A stretch of 64,000 nucleotides of DNA, taken from positions 94,535 to 158,534 of the forward strand of contig NZ_JGYG01000010.1 in assembly GCF_000740795.1 (NCBI RefSeq). The letters are read 5' to 3'. The position numbers and the translations under genes were made by a program. Positions 57,386-63,727 of this stretch are shown here, one piece after another. Origin of the DNA: Haematobacter massiliensis (GTDB lineage Bacteria; Pseudomonadota; Alphaproteobacteria; Rhodobacterales; Rhodobacteraceae). The notes under the pieces are model-generated. The model saw only the letters and a program-made list of their open reading frames with translations, had not been told where the DNA came from and searched no databases. How positions within the stretch are numbered: position 1 is the stretch's first letter; each line of letters opens with the position of its first letter.

Positions 57386-57847
57386 TCATTCCACCCTCCG
57401 GGCAGCGGTGAAGCTGGCCATGATCTCGTCAGCGCGGCGGCGCTTCTCGGCAAGATCGTCCTCAGACAGCGGCGCGGCCTCCGGCTCCGACGGCTGAGAC
57501 GCCCGGAATCGCGCGATCTCGTCGGCGCGGTGCGACAGGATCACGTCACGGATATCGCCCGGCTTCGGCTTCCTCGCGCAATCCGGACCAGCCAGATAAT
57601 CACGGCATGCGCGGCGGATTTCGTCCGGGGCGAAGTTCTGGAGCGCGTCCATCCAGTCGGCGAGGATTTCGGCCTTGACCAGATCGGACGGGCGGTTCTG
57701 CCAGTATCCGTCCAGCAGCGCCTCGACGCGGATCGCAATCCAAGCGCGGTGCTTATCGCAATCCGACGGCGAGAGAGATTGCGCGTAGAGACGGATCGTC
57801 GGCGGGAGATTGGCGGGAAGGACGGCCAGCCGGGTGCCGGTTGTCAT
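57386..57847 (-). CDS. Replication-region protein, possible helicase loader
   Basis: A 153-aa helical protein with ILADWMDALQNFAPDEIRRACRDYLAG and RKPKPGDIRDVILS, a pattern similar to small phage helicase-loader-like proteins. It overlaps the DUF1376 gene by 95 bp. Together the two could be a replisome organiser and loader; this is inferred from position. Confidence 0.5.
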   Translation of the reverse strand: MTTGTRLAVLPANLPPTIRLYAQSLSPSDCDKHRAWIAIRVEALLDGYWQNRPSDLVKAEILADWMDALQNFAPDEIRRACRDYLAGPDCARKPKPGDIRDVILSHRADEIARFRASQPSEPEAAPLSEDDLAEKRRRADEIMASFTAARRVE

Positions 57848-58580
57848 AGTTGCCCTCCATGAGCTTGGTGAAATTTGATTTCTTGGTGATCCAGTCGAAG
57901 CAGAAGCCGTTGAACGGCTTGTCTGTGCGACCGCAGAGGAAATCGCTGTCCTCGGCGCGCTTCATGGCGACGAGCCAACCCTCAACCCCACCGACGGATC
58001 GCATTCTGGCTTGAAGGGCCTTACGGCGCTCTGAGGTAAACTCTTTGGCTATCGGCCAGCCAGACCGAGAAGCTGCCGCGTTGTAGGCCGAGAAGCACGC
58101 CGCCAAGTCGTCAATCGGTAGCGGCAGAAGCCCTGTTTCGCCCGATGACCGGGAACCTTTAGGTTCCTCTTTCTTAATATCTGGTTCTGACTTCTGACTA
58201 TGCTCTGGCAAATCAGTGGCGTTTGCTACTGGTGTATTGCTTGTTTTCAATGCCTTGGCGCGTCCACCCTTCTCGCCAGATACGCTCCGTTTCTCGGATA
58301 TCGAAACTGCTTTTTGGTGCTCCCGATCCAGCCTCTTGTTGCCGATCTTGTCGCCGTCAACGAAGAAAAAATGGCCTATTGCACCCCAGATCAGGTGCCA
58401 GCGGCGTGGCGATACTCTGGCAATGCGCGCCAGCTTTGCAGGGTCGTTCGGTAGGCGCGCGTCGTGCCTCCACATCGTCAGCAGCAGCAGGAGATACGCC
58501 CCATGCTGCTCGGTCGTCAGGTCAAGCGTGTCGGCCAGATAGTCGCCAACGTATAGCTGGAGAAACGGCGTGGCGCTCAT
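57753..58580 (-). CDS. DUF1376 replication-type protein
   Basis: A 275-aa protein. The first 90 residues (FLQLYVGDYLADTLDLTTEQHGAYLLLLLTMWRHD, ARLPNDPAKLARIARVS) are the DUF1376 winged-helix-like domain typical of phage replication initiators. A basic linker (GEKGGRAKALKT) leads to a C-terminal helical part with FCFDWITKKSNFTKLMEGNY, as in DnaT/replisome organiser C-termini. Start overlaps the nuclease stop (ATGA). Confidence 0.8.
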   Translation of the reverse strand: MSATPFLQLYVGDYLADTLDLTTEQHGAYLLLLLTMWRHDARLPNDPAKLARIARVSPRRWHLIWGAIGHFFFVDGDKIGNKRLDREHQKAVSISEKRSVSGEKGGRAKALKTSNTPVANATDLPEHSQKSEPDIKKEEPKGSRSSGETGLLPLPIDDLAACFSAYNAAASRSGWPIAKEFTSERRKALQARMRSVGGVEGWLVAMKRAEDSDFLCGRTDKPFNGFCFDWITKKSNFTKLMEGNYDNRHPAGRPSRQSPADDPSLRAISLAVGLR

Positions 58581-59107
58581 TGCATCACCTTTTGGGCGGC
58601 AATGCGTGCGTCACGATCCAACCGGCGGCGCAGAACTTTCTCTTTCCAGCGTTCAAGCGCCGGGCTCAGTTCCGCAGCGTTCAGCTCTCCAAAAGCCGCC
58701 GAAATCTCATACGGATGAGCGTCAAGCTCGTCCGACAGTATGACAACCGTGTCTTCTCCGAGCACTAGCGGCTCAATGACCGGGACACATCCCGGCTTGA
58801 ACTCATCCAGCCATTCCCGCACGAGTTCGTCATGGATGGAATCCAGCATGTCGCGGACGAACGACACATCGGCAGCGAAGAATTCCCTGCCGAGGCCCAC
58901 CCGTCTATCCGAGAGCGCGGAGTGCATCGTTCGCTCAAGCTCAGAACAATCCGGCGTGAACTGATAGTGCTCCACCACGAATGGCGTCGGAACGCCCGTC
59001 TGGTAGAGCTCCTGCGCCCTGCCCTCGACCGTTCGCGTGGTCTTCCCGATCTTCACGAGACCGGGCATCGACGGGTTGCTGAGGATGTAGACGTAACCTT
59101 TGTTCAT
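58577..59107 (-). CDS. GIY-YIG nuclease (T5orf172 type)
   Basis: A 176-aa protein starting NKGYVYILSNPSMPGLVKIGKT, in which YVYILSN replaces GIY and VKIGKT replaces YIG, then a conserved arginine (VEGRAQELY) and E (LERTMHSAL), matching T5orf172-type nucleases. The C-terminal half is unrelated. It may act in recombination or host-DNA attack. The ATG at 59107 overlaps the VRR-NUC stop (TGATG). Confidence 0.82.
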   Translation of the reverse strand: MNKGYVYILSNPSMPGLVKIGKTTRTVEGRAQELYQTGVPTPFVVEHYQFTPDCSELERTMHSALSDRRVGLGREFFAADVSFVRDMLDSIHDELVREWLDEFKPGCVPVIEPLVLGEDTVVILSDELDAHPYEISAAFGELNAAELSPALERWKEKVLRRRLDRDARIAAQKVMQ

Positions 59108-59460
59108 CAGTAACCCCACTCGCTGAGAGCCGCCTTTGCATCGTCGGCAGAGCGCACGACGGCAAAGCGGTAGCCCATGCCCTCCGCGTGATCGCGGAAG
59201 GTCTTCTGGTGACCGGTGAGCGTGCCGCCTTCGGCTTTGACCTCGAAGAACATCACATCTTCCGGTGCGAAGACGACGAGATCGGGGAAGCCGGGGACCA
59301 TGCCCATATTCTTGTGCTTGGCGATCTGGCGGGCGATTGCCGCGCCGGACATGCCGAACTCGTTCGGGCTGTGGTGGACGATTGCGTCAGGCACGCGGTC
59401 GCGCAGCACGCGCAGCACGTCCCTGTGAATCGGCCCTTCGCGATCTGTCCAACCTGGCAT
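59107..59460 (-). CDS. VRR-NUC domain nuclease
   Basis: A stand-alone 117-aa VRR-NUC protein: HRDVLRVLRDRVPDAIVHHSPNE, then GFPDLVVFAPEDVMFFEVKAEGG, where the PD...ExK catalytic residues are visible, and HQKTFRDHAEGMGYRFAVVRS. Such proteins can resolve branched DNA. A second ATG at 59463 directly upstream is equally possible. Confidence 0.88.
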   Translation of the reverse strand: MPGWTDREGPIHRDVLRVLRDRVPDAIVHHSPNEFGMSGAAIARQIAKHKNMGMVPGFPDLVVFAPEDVMFFEVKAEGGTLTGHQKTFRDHAEGMGYRFAVVRSADDAKAALSEWGY

Positions 59461-59729
59461 CACTTGCCCCTCAGCAGTTCGTTGGTGACTTCCCGCAGGC
59501 GGGCGTCAATCGCCCCGACCCGCTTGTGCTGGCGGACGGCTTTCGCGCGGGCTTCGATCAGGCTCTCGCGCTCCGACACCAGTTGCTGCCGCCATGCGCT
59601 GTTCGGCAACGGCGCGGTGGTCTCGGCAGACCCACAGGTATCCGCGTCTCCCATCAGGGAGCGCATTGCGAGGCCCCGGAAGTCGGAAGCCAAACGGCGC
59701 AGGTATCGAGGAGCAGACAGCACAGGCAT
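59460..59729 (-). CDS. Early-operon protein of unknown function, 89 aa
   Basis: A helical protein with a charged C-terminal half (LIEARAKAVRQHKRVGAIDARLREV). No family recognised. Overlaps the VRR-NUC start and lies 3 bp after the HTH gene. Confidence 0.5.
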   Translation of the reverse strand: MPVLSAPRYLRRLASDFRGLAMRSLMGDADTCGSAETTAPLPNSAWRQQLVSERESLIEARAKAVRQHKRVGAIDARLREVTNELLRGK

Positions 59730-59732
59730 GGC

Positions 59733-59930
59733 TCACCCCAGCAGCGGATGAACAAGCGTCAACCCTGCCTCCGACGCGGCATAATCGCGGTCCAGCCGGC
59801 GGAGCTTGCCCTGCACCGCTCCCTTGGATTTCCCCATGGCGCGGGCGATGGCCCCGAGGGAATATCCCTCGTCCCGGAATTGCAGGGCGGTCAGTATCTC
59901 ATGGTCATACCAGTCGCGGGGGGGCTTCAT
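59733..59930 (-). CDS. Small helix-turn-helix protein
   Basis: 65 aa with WYDHEILTALQFRDEGYSLGAIARAMGKSKGAVQGKLRRL, a clear HTH of the GcrA/SANT-like type found in alphaproteobacterial phages. Probably a transcription or DNA-binding factor of the early operon. ATGA overlap with the upstream gene. Confidence 0.7.
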   Translation of the reverse strand: MKPPRDWYDHEILTALQFRDEGYSLGAIARAMGKSKGAVQGKLRRLDRDYAASEAGLTLVHPLLG

Positions 59931-60088
59931 TCCGATACCTCCAAGCGACGCCGCTCAATTTCTCTACCTAAAAACTTTTGTAGTGAGGTCAGCTTGTTAG
60001 CTGCCTCTGCGGGCATGAATGCTATGCCTGCGAAAATAAGGATCAATGCGGTCACTGCCGCCCGTGATAGCCTGAGCACGTGGATCAT
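59927..60088 (-). CDS. Small membrane or secreted protein, 53 aa
   Basis: Hydrophobic segment at about residues 10-30 (AAVTALILIFAGIAFMPAEAANK) resembles a signal peptide or anchor; the tail is charged. The ATG at 60088 overlaps the upstream stop (ATGA). Confidence 0.5.
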   Translation of the reverse strand: MIHVLRLSRAAVTALILIFAGIAFMPAEAANKLTSLQKFLGREIERRRLEVSE

Positions 60089-60318
60089 GGCTGCCTTTCT
60101 ACGAAGTCGAGCCACGCCCTGCCCGCCAGAGTGGTCTTGTCCCCGAGCGGCTTGTGAAGACCCTCCCACCAGTTGCAGGCGGTTTGATAGGTCACACCGA
60201 AGGCCACCGAGACCTCTTCGGGGCGAGCGTAGTTTTGCTGGAGAAAGCGCGCCCAATAGTCCGCAAGGCAGGCGCGCAAGATGGTAGGGTTAAGAACTTT
60301 TGGATGGGACTTTTGCAT
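60085..60318 (-). CDS. Small DNA-binding-like early protein, 77 aa
   Basis: Contains EEVSVAFGVTYQTACNWWEGLHKP, an HTH-like segment. The ATG at 60318 with GGAG 8 nt upstream is preferred; an ATG at 60399 would add a proline- and histidine-rich leader and overlap the cro-like gene. Could be a cII-like activator by position, two genes after cro. Confidence 0.6.
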   Translation of the reverse strand: MQKSHPKVLNPTILRACLADYWARFLQQNYARPEEVSVAFGVTYQTACNWWEGLHKPLGDKTTLAGRAWLDFVERQP

Positions 60319-60388
60319 GGGGGAGGCTCCATAAGGGTCAAGTGCGAGTTGACCAGAACGGTGCGAGTGGGGACGGCGAATGATCGGT

Positions 60389-60625
60389 TCAGGATTCATT
60401 CGCCGCCTCTGCTTTCATGGGTTTGGCCCACGAGGCCGCGAGAACAGCGCCGTCTGTGGCGCGCTCGATGGCAAAGGCCATCTTGAGGCTCGGCGTCTTA
60501 AGCTCTTTGCAAAGCTCGTTGATGTAGCTCGGCGACGCCCCAACGGCGCGCGCGATCTCTCGCTGCGTCTTTCCGTGATCTCGGAGATATGTGGAGAGGG
60601 TTTGCATGCGCTTAAGTTTGCACAT
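60389..60625 (-). CDS. Cro-like repressor, leftward
   Basis: A 78-aa HTH protein (TLSTYLRDHGKTQREIARAVGASPSYINELCKEL). The ATG at 60625 has AGGAGG with a 6-nt spacer and is better than the in-frame ATG at 60607. It is divergent from the cI-like gene with operators between and over its start codon, so it is the Cro of the switch. Confidence 0.82.
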   Translation of the reverse strand: MCKLKRMQTLSTYLRDHGKTQREIARAVGASPSYINELCKELKTPSLKMAFAIERATDGAVLAASWAKPMKAEAANES

Positions 60626-60699
60626 AGCGAACCTCCTGTCCAGCAAAAGTTCGCAATAGGCGATTAGGCAAGTCGCCAAGAAGATGGCATCAAGCGAAC
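60621..60699. promoter_or_regulatory. cI/cro operator-promoter region
   Basis: Contains half-sites GCGAAC at 60627-60632 and 60694-60699 and GTTCGC at 60649-60654. On the minus strand 60632-60621 reads GTTCGCTATGTG, identical to 12 bases of the second operator cluster at 63187. An imperfect palindrome GCGATTAGGCAAGTCGC lies at 60660-60676. Confidence 0.65.
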
Positions 60700-61008
60700 A
60701 TGAAGTTGCGCATCCGAGAGCTTAGAAAAGAACGGGGATGGACCGGCCAGTACCTGGCCGATCTCGTCGGTATAACCAAAGGTTACGTCAGCGAGCTGGA
60801 GAACGGGAAGAAGGCCCCCGGCGGCATGCTACTCTTCCGCTTGGCGCGCGCGTTCAACTGCGATGTGCCAGACCTGTTTGACGGATCGCCAGAGGATCGA
60901 GACGCCGCGGAGCTAGACGCCCACCTTGCTGTCATGAAGGACCTGTCTCCGGAGGACCGCCGGACGATTGAGCGCGCCGCGCTTGGCCTTCTAGGCAAGA
61001 CCGGATGA
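60700..61008 (+). CDS. CI-type repressor (XRE HTH, no protease domain)
   Basis: A 102-aa protein with an N-terminal XRE domain (IRELRKERGWTGQYLADLVGITKGYVSELENGKKAPGG) and a short acidic helical C-terminus. There is no S24 LexA-like peptidase, so RecA-stimulated self-cleavage is not expected. Divergent from the cro-like gene, it most likely maintains lysogeny. Confidence 0.82.
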   Translation: MKLRIRELRKERGWTGQYLADLVGITKGYVSELENGKKAPGGMLLFRLARAFNCDVPDLFDGSPEDRDAAELDAHLAVMKDLSPEDRRTIERAALGLLGKTG

Positions 61009-61073
61009 GGTGGAAGATGGCCCTCCTCTGCTCCACGGTCAGGTTCTCAAGTACTTCCCGGAACTCACCTTCA

Positions 61074-61091
61074 CTCACTCGTCACTCTCCC
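61074..61091 (+). repeat. 18-bp direct repeat, copy 1
   Basis: CTCACTCGTCACTCTCCC, exactly repeated at 61622-61639. The two copies bracket the coiled-coil/membrane gene pair. Confidence 0.8.
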
Positions 61092-61123
61092 CTTGAACTG
61101 CCCCACGAAACGGAGGCTTTGCC

Positions 61124-61348
61124 TTGACACTCGAAGAACGGGTTGCGGACCTGGAGGAGGAGGCCGCTCGACTGCGGGGTGAGCTGTCGCAGACCAAGAA
61201 GTGGATGAGCCTTATGTATACCGACATGCTCAAGCTCCAGTTCGCCGCCGCAAAGGCCATCAAGGGCGACAGGGACGCTGCGAACGCCATCTTCCGTGAA
61301 GTCGAACGCAATGCGCATCTCCTTGCCACGGGGAACGCCGATGACTGA
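61124..61348 (+). CDS. Small coiled-coil protein, 74 aa
   Basis: Starts at TTG 61124 with GGAGG 7 nt upstream: LEERVADLEEEAARLRGELS is a heptad-repeat coiled coil, followed by helices and no membrane segment. Its end overlaps the next gene. Both genes together look like an anchored complex. No family recognised. Confidence 0.6.
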   Translation: MTLEERVADLEEEAARLRGELSQTKKWMSLMYTDMLKLQFAAAKAIKGDRDAANAIFREVERNAHLLATGNADD

Positions 61349-61619
61349 CGACAATGTCCGCCCCCTCTTTCCTGCCCCTCCGACAAATTCTTTGCGCCCC
61401 GCCCCTCCCGCCCCATATGGTGGAGACGGAGGTGACGGCATGGATCGGGTGCAGGCTCTCGAAAAGCGCATGGAGCGTGTCGAAGACAAGCTCGACGCGC
61501 TAGGGAACCGTCTCTCGAAGATGGAGGGCGAAATTTCGCGCCTGCCCGGCTATCCCGGCCTTTTCGTGATATGCGCATCGCTTGTTGGCGTTGTCGGCCT
61601 GTTAGTCCGGTTTCTGTAG
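61341..61619 (+). CDS. Coiled-coil protein with C-terminal membrane anchor (XhlA-like)
   Basis: A 92-aa protein with a proline-rich start, coiled coil DRVQALEKRMERVEDKLDALGNRLSKM and a terminal membrane helix (YPGLFVICASLVGVVGLLVRFL). This shape resembles XhlA-type proteins, which act with holins, but the gene is 36 kb from the lysis cassette and next to the repressor. Overlaps the preceding gene by 8 bp. Confidence 0.62.
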   Translation: MTDDNVRPLFPAPPTNSLRPAPPAPYGGDGGDGMDRVQALEKRMERVEDKLDALGNRLSKMEGEISRLPGYPGLFVICASLVGVVGLLVRFL

Positions 61620-61621
61620 GC

Positions 61622-61639
61622 CTCACTCGTCACTCTCCC
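61622..61639 (+). repeat. 18-bp direct repeat, copy 2
   Basis: Exact second copy of the 18-mer at 61074-61091, 3 bp after the stop of the membrane-anchored coiled-coil gene. Confidence 0.8.
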
Positions 61640-61720
61640 TCGAATCAGTTCTCGTTATGTTCTCATGTTGGCACGGGGCGAGCGTGGTGGAGCCTGTCTT
61701 TAAGGACAGGGAAATAGCTA

Positions 61721-61810
61721 ATGGGAATGGGGTCTTGGCTGCTGGCCGAGATCGCTGCGGCGCTTGGGGAAGGCGGAGTGAGTGCGTGCGCATATCGGAA
61801 CGAATTTTAA
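61721..61810 (+). CDS. Possible 29-aa leader or micropeptide before higB
   Basis: An open frame MGMGSWLLAEIAAALGEGGV... of 29 aa, with a hydrophobic start, preceded by the hairpin CCTGTC-TTTAAG-GACAGG (61693-61710). No clear family; the GGGAA-like ribosome site is weak. It could be a leader or spurious. Confidence 0.2.
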   Translation: MGMGSWLLAEIAAALGEGGVSACAYRNEF

Positions 61811-61822
61811 CTACGGGAGTTA
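61808..61822. promoter_or_regulatory. Palindrome upstream of higBA
   Basis: TAACT-ACGGG-AGTTA is a perfect 5-bp inverted repeat 49 bp before the toxin ATG. HigA-type antitoxins repress their own promoters through such sites, so this is a candidate operator. Confidence 0.45.
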
Positions 61823-61870
61823 CATACTCGCAGTGGACAGTTCGAGATTTTTGTGCTACGGGTTTTACGC

Positions 61871-62266
61871 ATGATGACCGAACATCAGATGCACTGCGTT
61901 ATCGAAACGCACAACTTCGCGGACGCGGCCAAAGAGGTTGGCCTGGACGAAGAAGACAGGCGCAGGATCACCCTTTACTTGTCGGCGAACCCGACAGCGG
62001 GCGACCTGATTAAAGAAACGGGAGGTGCCCGCAAGTTGCGGTTCCCGTTTAGAGGGCGAGGGAAAAGCGGCGGTGTTAGGGTCATCACCTACTACGCGGC
62101 TGACGACGTGCCGGTGTTCCTTCTGGATGTCTACGACAAGACGGTGAAGATCAACTTGTCAAAGGCTGAAAGGAACGCCCTGAGAGTTGAACTGGCAAAG
62201 ATGGCTGAGACGTATCGCGCTAATAACCAAGAAAAAATACGCGCACTAAAGAGGATGGAGAGTTAG
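61871..62266 (+). CDS. higB: RelE/HigB-like toxin
   Basis: A 131-aa protein with the RelE-fold core LRFPFRGRGKSGGVRVITYYAADDVPVFLLDVYDK followed by NLSKAERNALRVELAKMAETY, the pattern of HigB/RelE mRNA interferases that cut ribosome-bound mRNA. The N-terminal HNFADAAKEVGL is also typical. Toxin precedes antitoxin, the HigBA order. Start at ATG 61871 or the next codon; a GTG at 61853 is less likely. Confidence 0.85.
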   Translation: MMTEHQMHCVIETHNFADAAKEVGLDEEDRRRITLYLSANPTAGDLIKETGGARKLRFPFRGRGKSGGVRVITYYAADDVPVFLLDVYDKTVKINLSKAERNALRVELAKMAETYRANNQEKIRALKRMES

Positions 62267-62584
62267 ATGACTAAAGTGGGGGAAAGGCTTCTTCGTGCAG
62301 CTCGTGAGGCGAATGAGATCGCTGCCGGCCGCAGCGAACCGGCGAGCCTTTACGTCCCTGCGGACGTCGACGTGAAGGCAATCCGCACTTCGCTTGACCT
62401 CTCGCAGGAGGATTTCGCGACAGAGTTCGGCTTCAGTATTCACCAAATCCGGGATTGGGAGCAGAAGCGTCACAGGCCGCTGGACGGCATGCGGGCGTAT
62501 CTGATCATAATCGAGCAAGCGCCCGACCGAGTTCGTGAAATCCTGCGCGAAACCGCTGCCAAGCAGAAGATCCACGCAGCATAG
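62267..62584 (+). CDS. higA: HigA-like antitoxin with XRE HTH
   Basis: A 105-aa protein that starts directly at the toxin stop. LYVPADVDVKAIRTSLDLSQEDFATEFGFSIHQIRDWEQKRHRPLDG is an XRE HTH of the HigA/NadS type, and the N-terminal part is likely the toxin-binding segment. Neutralises the toxin and represses the promoter. Confidence 0.85.
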   Translation: MTKVGERLLRAAREANEIAAGRSEPASLYVPADVDVKAIRTSLDLSQEDFATEFGFSIHQIRDWEQKRHRPLDGMRAYLIIIEQAPDRVREILRETAAKQKIHAA

Positions 62585-62615
62585 CCAGAGGCTTACATCC
62601 GCCTCACAACGACAT

Positions 62616-62641
62616 AGCCCGCCCTAACCGGCGGGCTTTTT
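62616..62641 (+). terminator. Rho-independent terminator after higBA
   Basis: AGCCCGCC-CTAACC-GGCGGGCT followed by TTTT: perfect 8-bp stem with a T-tract on the plus strand, 31 bp after the antitoxin stop. Isolates the lysogenic transcript. Confidence 0.88.
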
Positions 62642-62745
62642 CACAAGGAGGGCGCGGAAAGGGAGTACCGCGCCCTCCCCCTGCCAGTGGTTGCGCAGCA
62701 CGGCAGGATGCCGGTCAGATAGCGCAGCGCTGAGGACTCGACAGG

Positions 62746-62985
62746 TCAGGCGCAGACTTGCTCAGGCGTGCCGAACTGCTTCACGCACCAGTCCATGAAC
62801 CGCTGGGCTTCCCGTTGGTCCTGACCGGTTGCCTTGTCGATCATTGCGTCTATGGGGGTTAAGCCAAGCATGAGGGGGCCTTCATCGGCCTCGAACGCAG
62901 CGACAAGCTCCTTGCTCGCATAGCTGACAAAGCCAAGGAACGCGTCTTCCATGTAGTGGTCGCGCCACGGGTGGTCCAGCTTCAT
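62746..62985 (-). CDS. Phage protein of unknown function, 79 aa
   Basis: KLDHPWRDHYMEDAFLGFVSYASKELVAAFEADEG onward, an acidic helical protein of no known family. The ATG at 62985 overlaps the upstream small gene (ATGA). Runs toward higBA and ends before its terminator. Confidence 0.55.
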   Translation of the reverse strand: MKLDHPWRDHYMEDAFLGFVSYASKELVAAFEADEGPLMLGLTPIDAMIDKATGQDQREAQRFMDWCVKQFGTPEQVCA

Positions 62986-63113
62986 CCTCGCCTCTCCGTC
63001 CTGGTTTCCCACGCTACCGGGATGAGGCCGAACAGCATCCACGTCCGGCGCACCACGCGGTAGCGGCACCCGAACCCCTGCACGATCTCAACGCTGTCTC
63101 TGACCTTGATCAT
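62982..63113 (-). CDS. Small phage protein, 43 aa
   Basis: MIKVRDSVEIVQGFGCRYRV followed by RRTWMLFGLIPVAWETRTERRG. A short basic protein whose stop overlaps the next start as ATGA, supporting coupled translation. Divergent from the gene at 63261 across the operator cluster. Confidence 0.55.
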   Translation of the reverse strand: MIKVRDSVEIVQGFGCRYRVVRRTWMLFGLIPVAWETRTERRG

Positions 63114-63152
63114 GGGGTGATTCTCTCACGGGCGCGGCGTGGGGGCAAGAAA

Positions 63153-63203
63153 GTTCGCATGGTGTGAACTTTATCATTGACGCAGTGTTCGCTATGTGAG
63201 AAC
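63153..63203. promoter_or_regulatory. Second operator cluster (OL-like)
   Basis: Two 17-bp sites of form GTTC-N9-GAAC: GTTCGCATGGTGTGAAC at 63153-63169 and GTTCGCTATGTGAGAAC at 63187-63203, centres 34 bp apart. The second agrees with the site over the cro start (GTTCGCTATGTGCAAAC, minus strand) at 15 of 17 positions. The same repressor probably binds both regions and controls two divergent promoters here. Confidence 0.7.
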
Positions 63204-63260
63204 TTTTCCTCATCACCCGGCGCGACGATGCAGAGCCGCCGACATGAGGGAGACACGCAG

Positions 63261-63617
63261 ATGAACGCCCGTCCCGACCCGCTATCCCTGATCGCCGCGC
63301 ATGCCAGCGACGTGATGTCCGCCATCCTCGCCCGGAAGCGCCAGCCGGAATACGAGTTCGACATCGAGGTGGAGGCCGACCCGGAACACTTCGTGCTTCT
63401 CAATTTCGGCGGCGATGTGGACGGGGAAATCTGGCCGGTGTCCTGCGAGATCGACGGCATCGAGGGCGCTCCTGACCTGATCGTCACGGTGTTCGGCCAG
63501 GAGGCGTACGACCGGGCCATTGCCGCAGCTGAGACGTGGTGGAGCGATGAGGGTTGGGCTGCTGCAGAGCGCGACGCAACCGACAATTACGCCGACATGT
63601 CCCGCTGGGACGACTGA
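63261..63617 (+). CDS. Phage early protein of unknown function, 118 aa
   Basis: A very acidic protein (YEFDIEVEADPEHFVLLNFGGDVDGEIWPVSCEIDG; TWWSDEGWAAAERDATDNYADM). Acidic proteins of this shape can mimic DNA, but none is recognised. The ATG at 63261 has GGAG upstream. First gene of a rightward unit behind the operator cluster. Confidence 0.6.
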   Translation: MNARPDPLSLIAAHASDVMSAILARKRQPEYEFDIEVEADPEHFVLLNFGGDVDGEIWPVSCEIDGIEGAPDLIVTVFGQEAYDRAIAAAETWWSDEGWAAAERDATDNYADMSRWDD

Positions 63618-63672
63618 TTGCCACGCCCGGAGCAACTGTCCCGCGCTTCCCGCGCACGCTCCGGGACAACTA

Positions 63673-63702
63673 GGCGGGGCCACACCCGGTCCCGCCGATT
63701 TT
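63673..63702 (+). terminator. Probable terminator after the 63261 gene
   Basis: GGCGGG-12 nt-CCCGCC followed by GATTTTA on the plus strand. Another inverted repeat, CCCGGAGC (63626-63633) with GCTCCGGG (63658-63665), precedes it. Confidence 0.5.
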
Positions 63703-63727
63703 ATCCAGAACACAGAGGGCCGCGCCA

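Noticed and set aside
61341..61619. Second lysis module
   Set aside because: The XhlA-like shape alone is not enough; no holin or endolysin is adjacent and the gene is in the lysogeny region.
61657..62013. 118-codon plus-strand frame over the higB start
   Set aside because: Cysteine/arginine-rich, overlaps higB in another frame and resembles no family.
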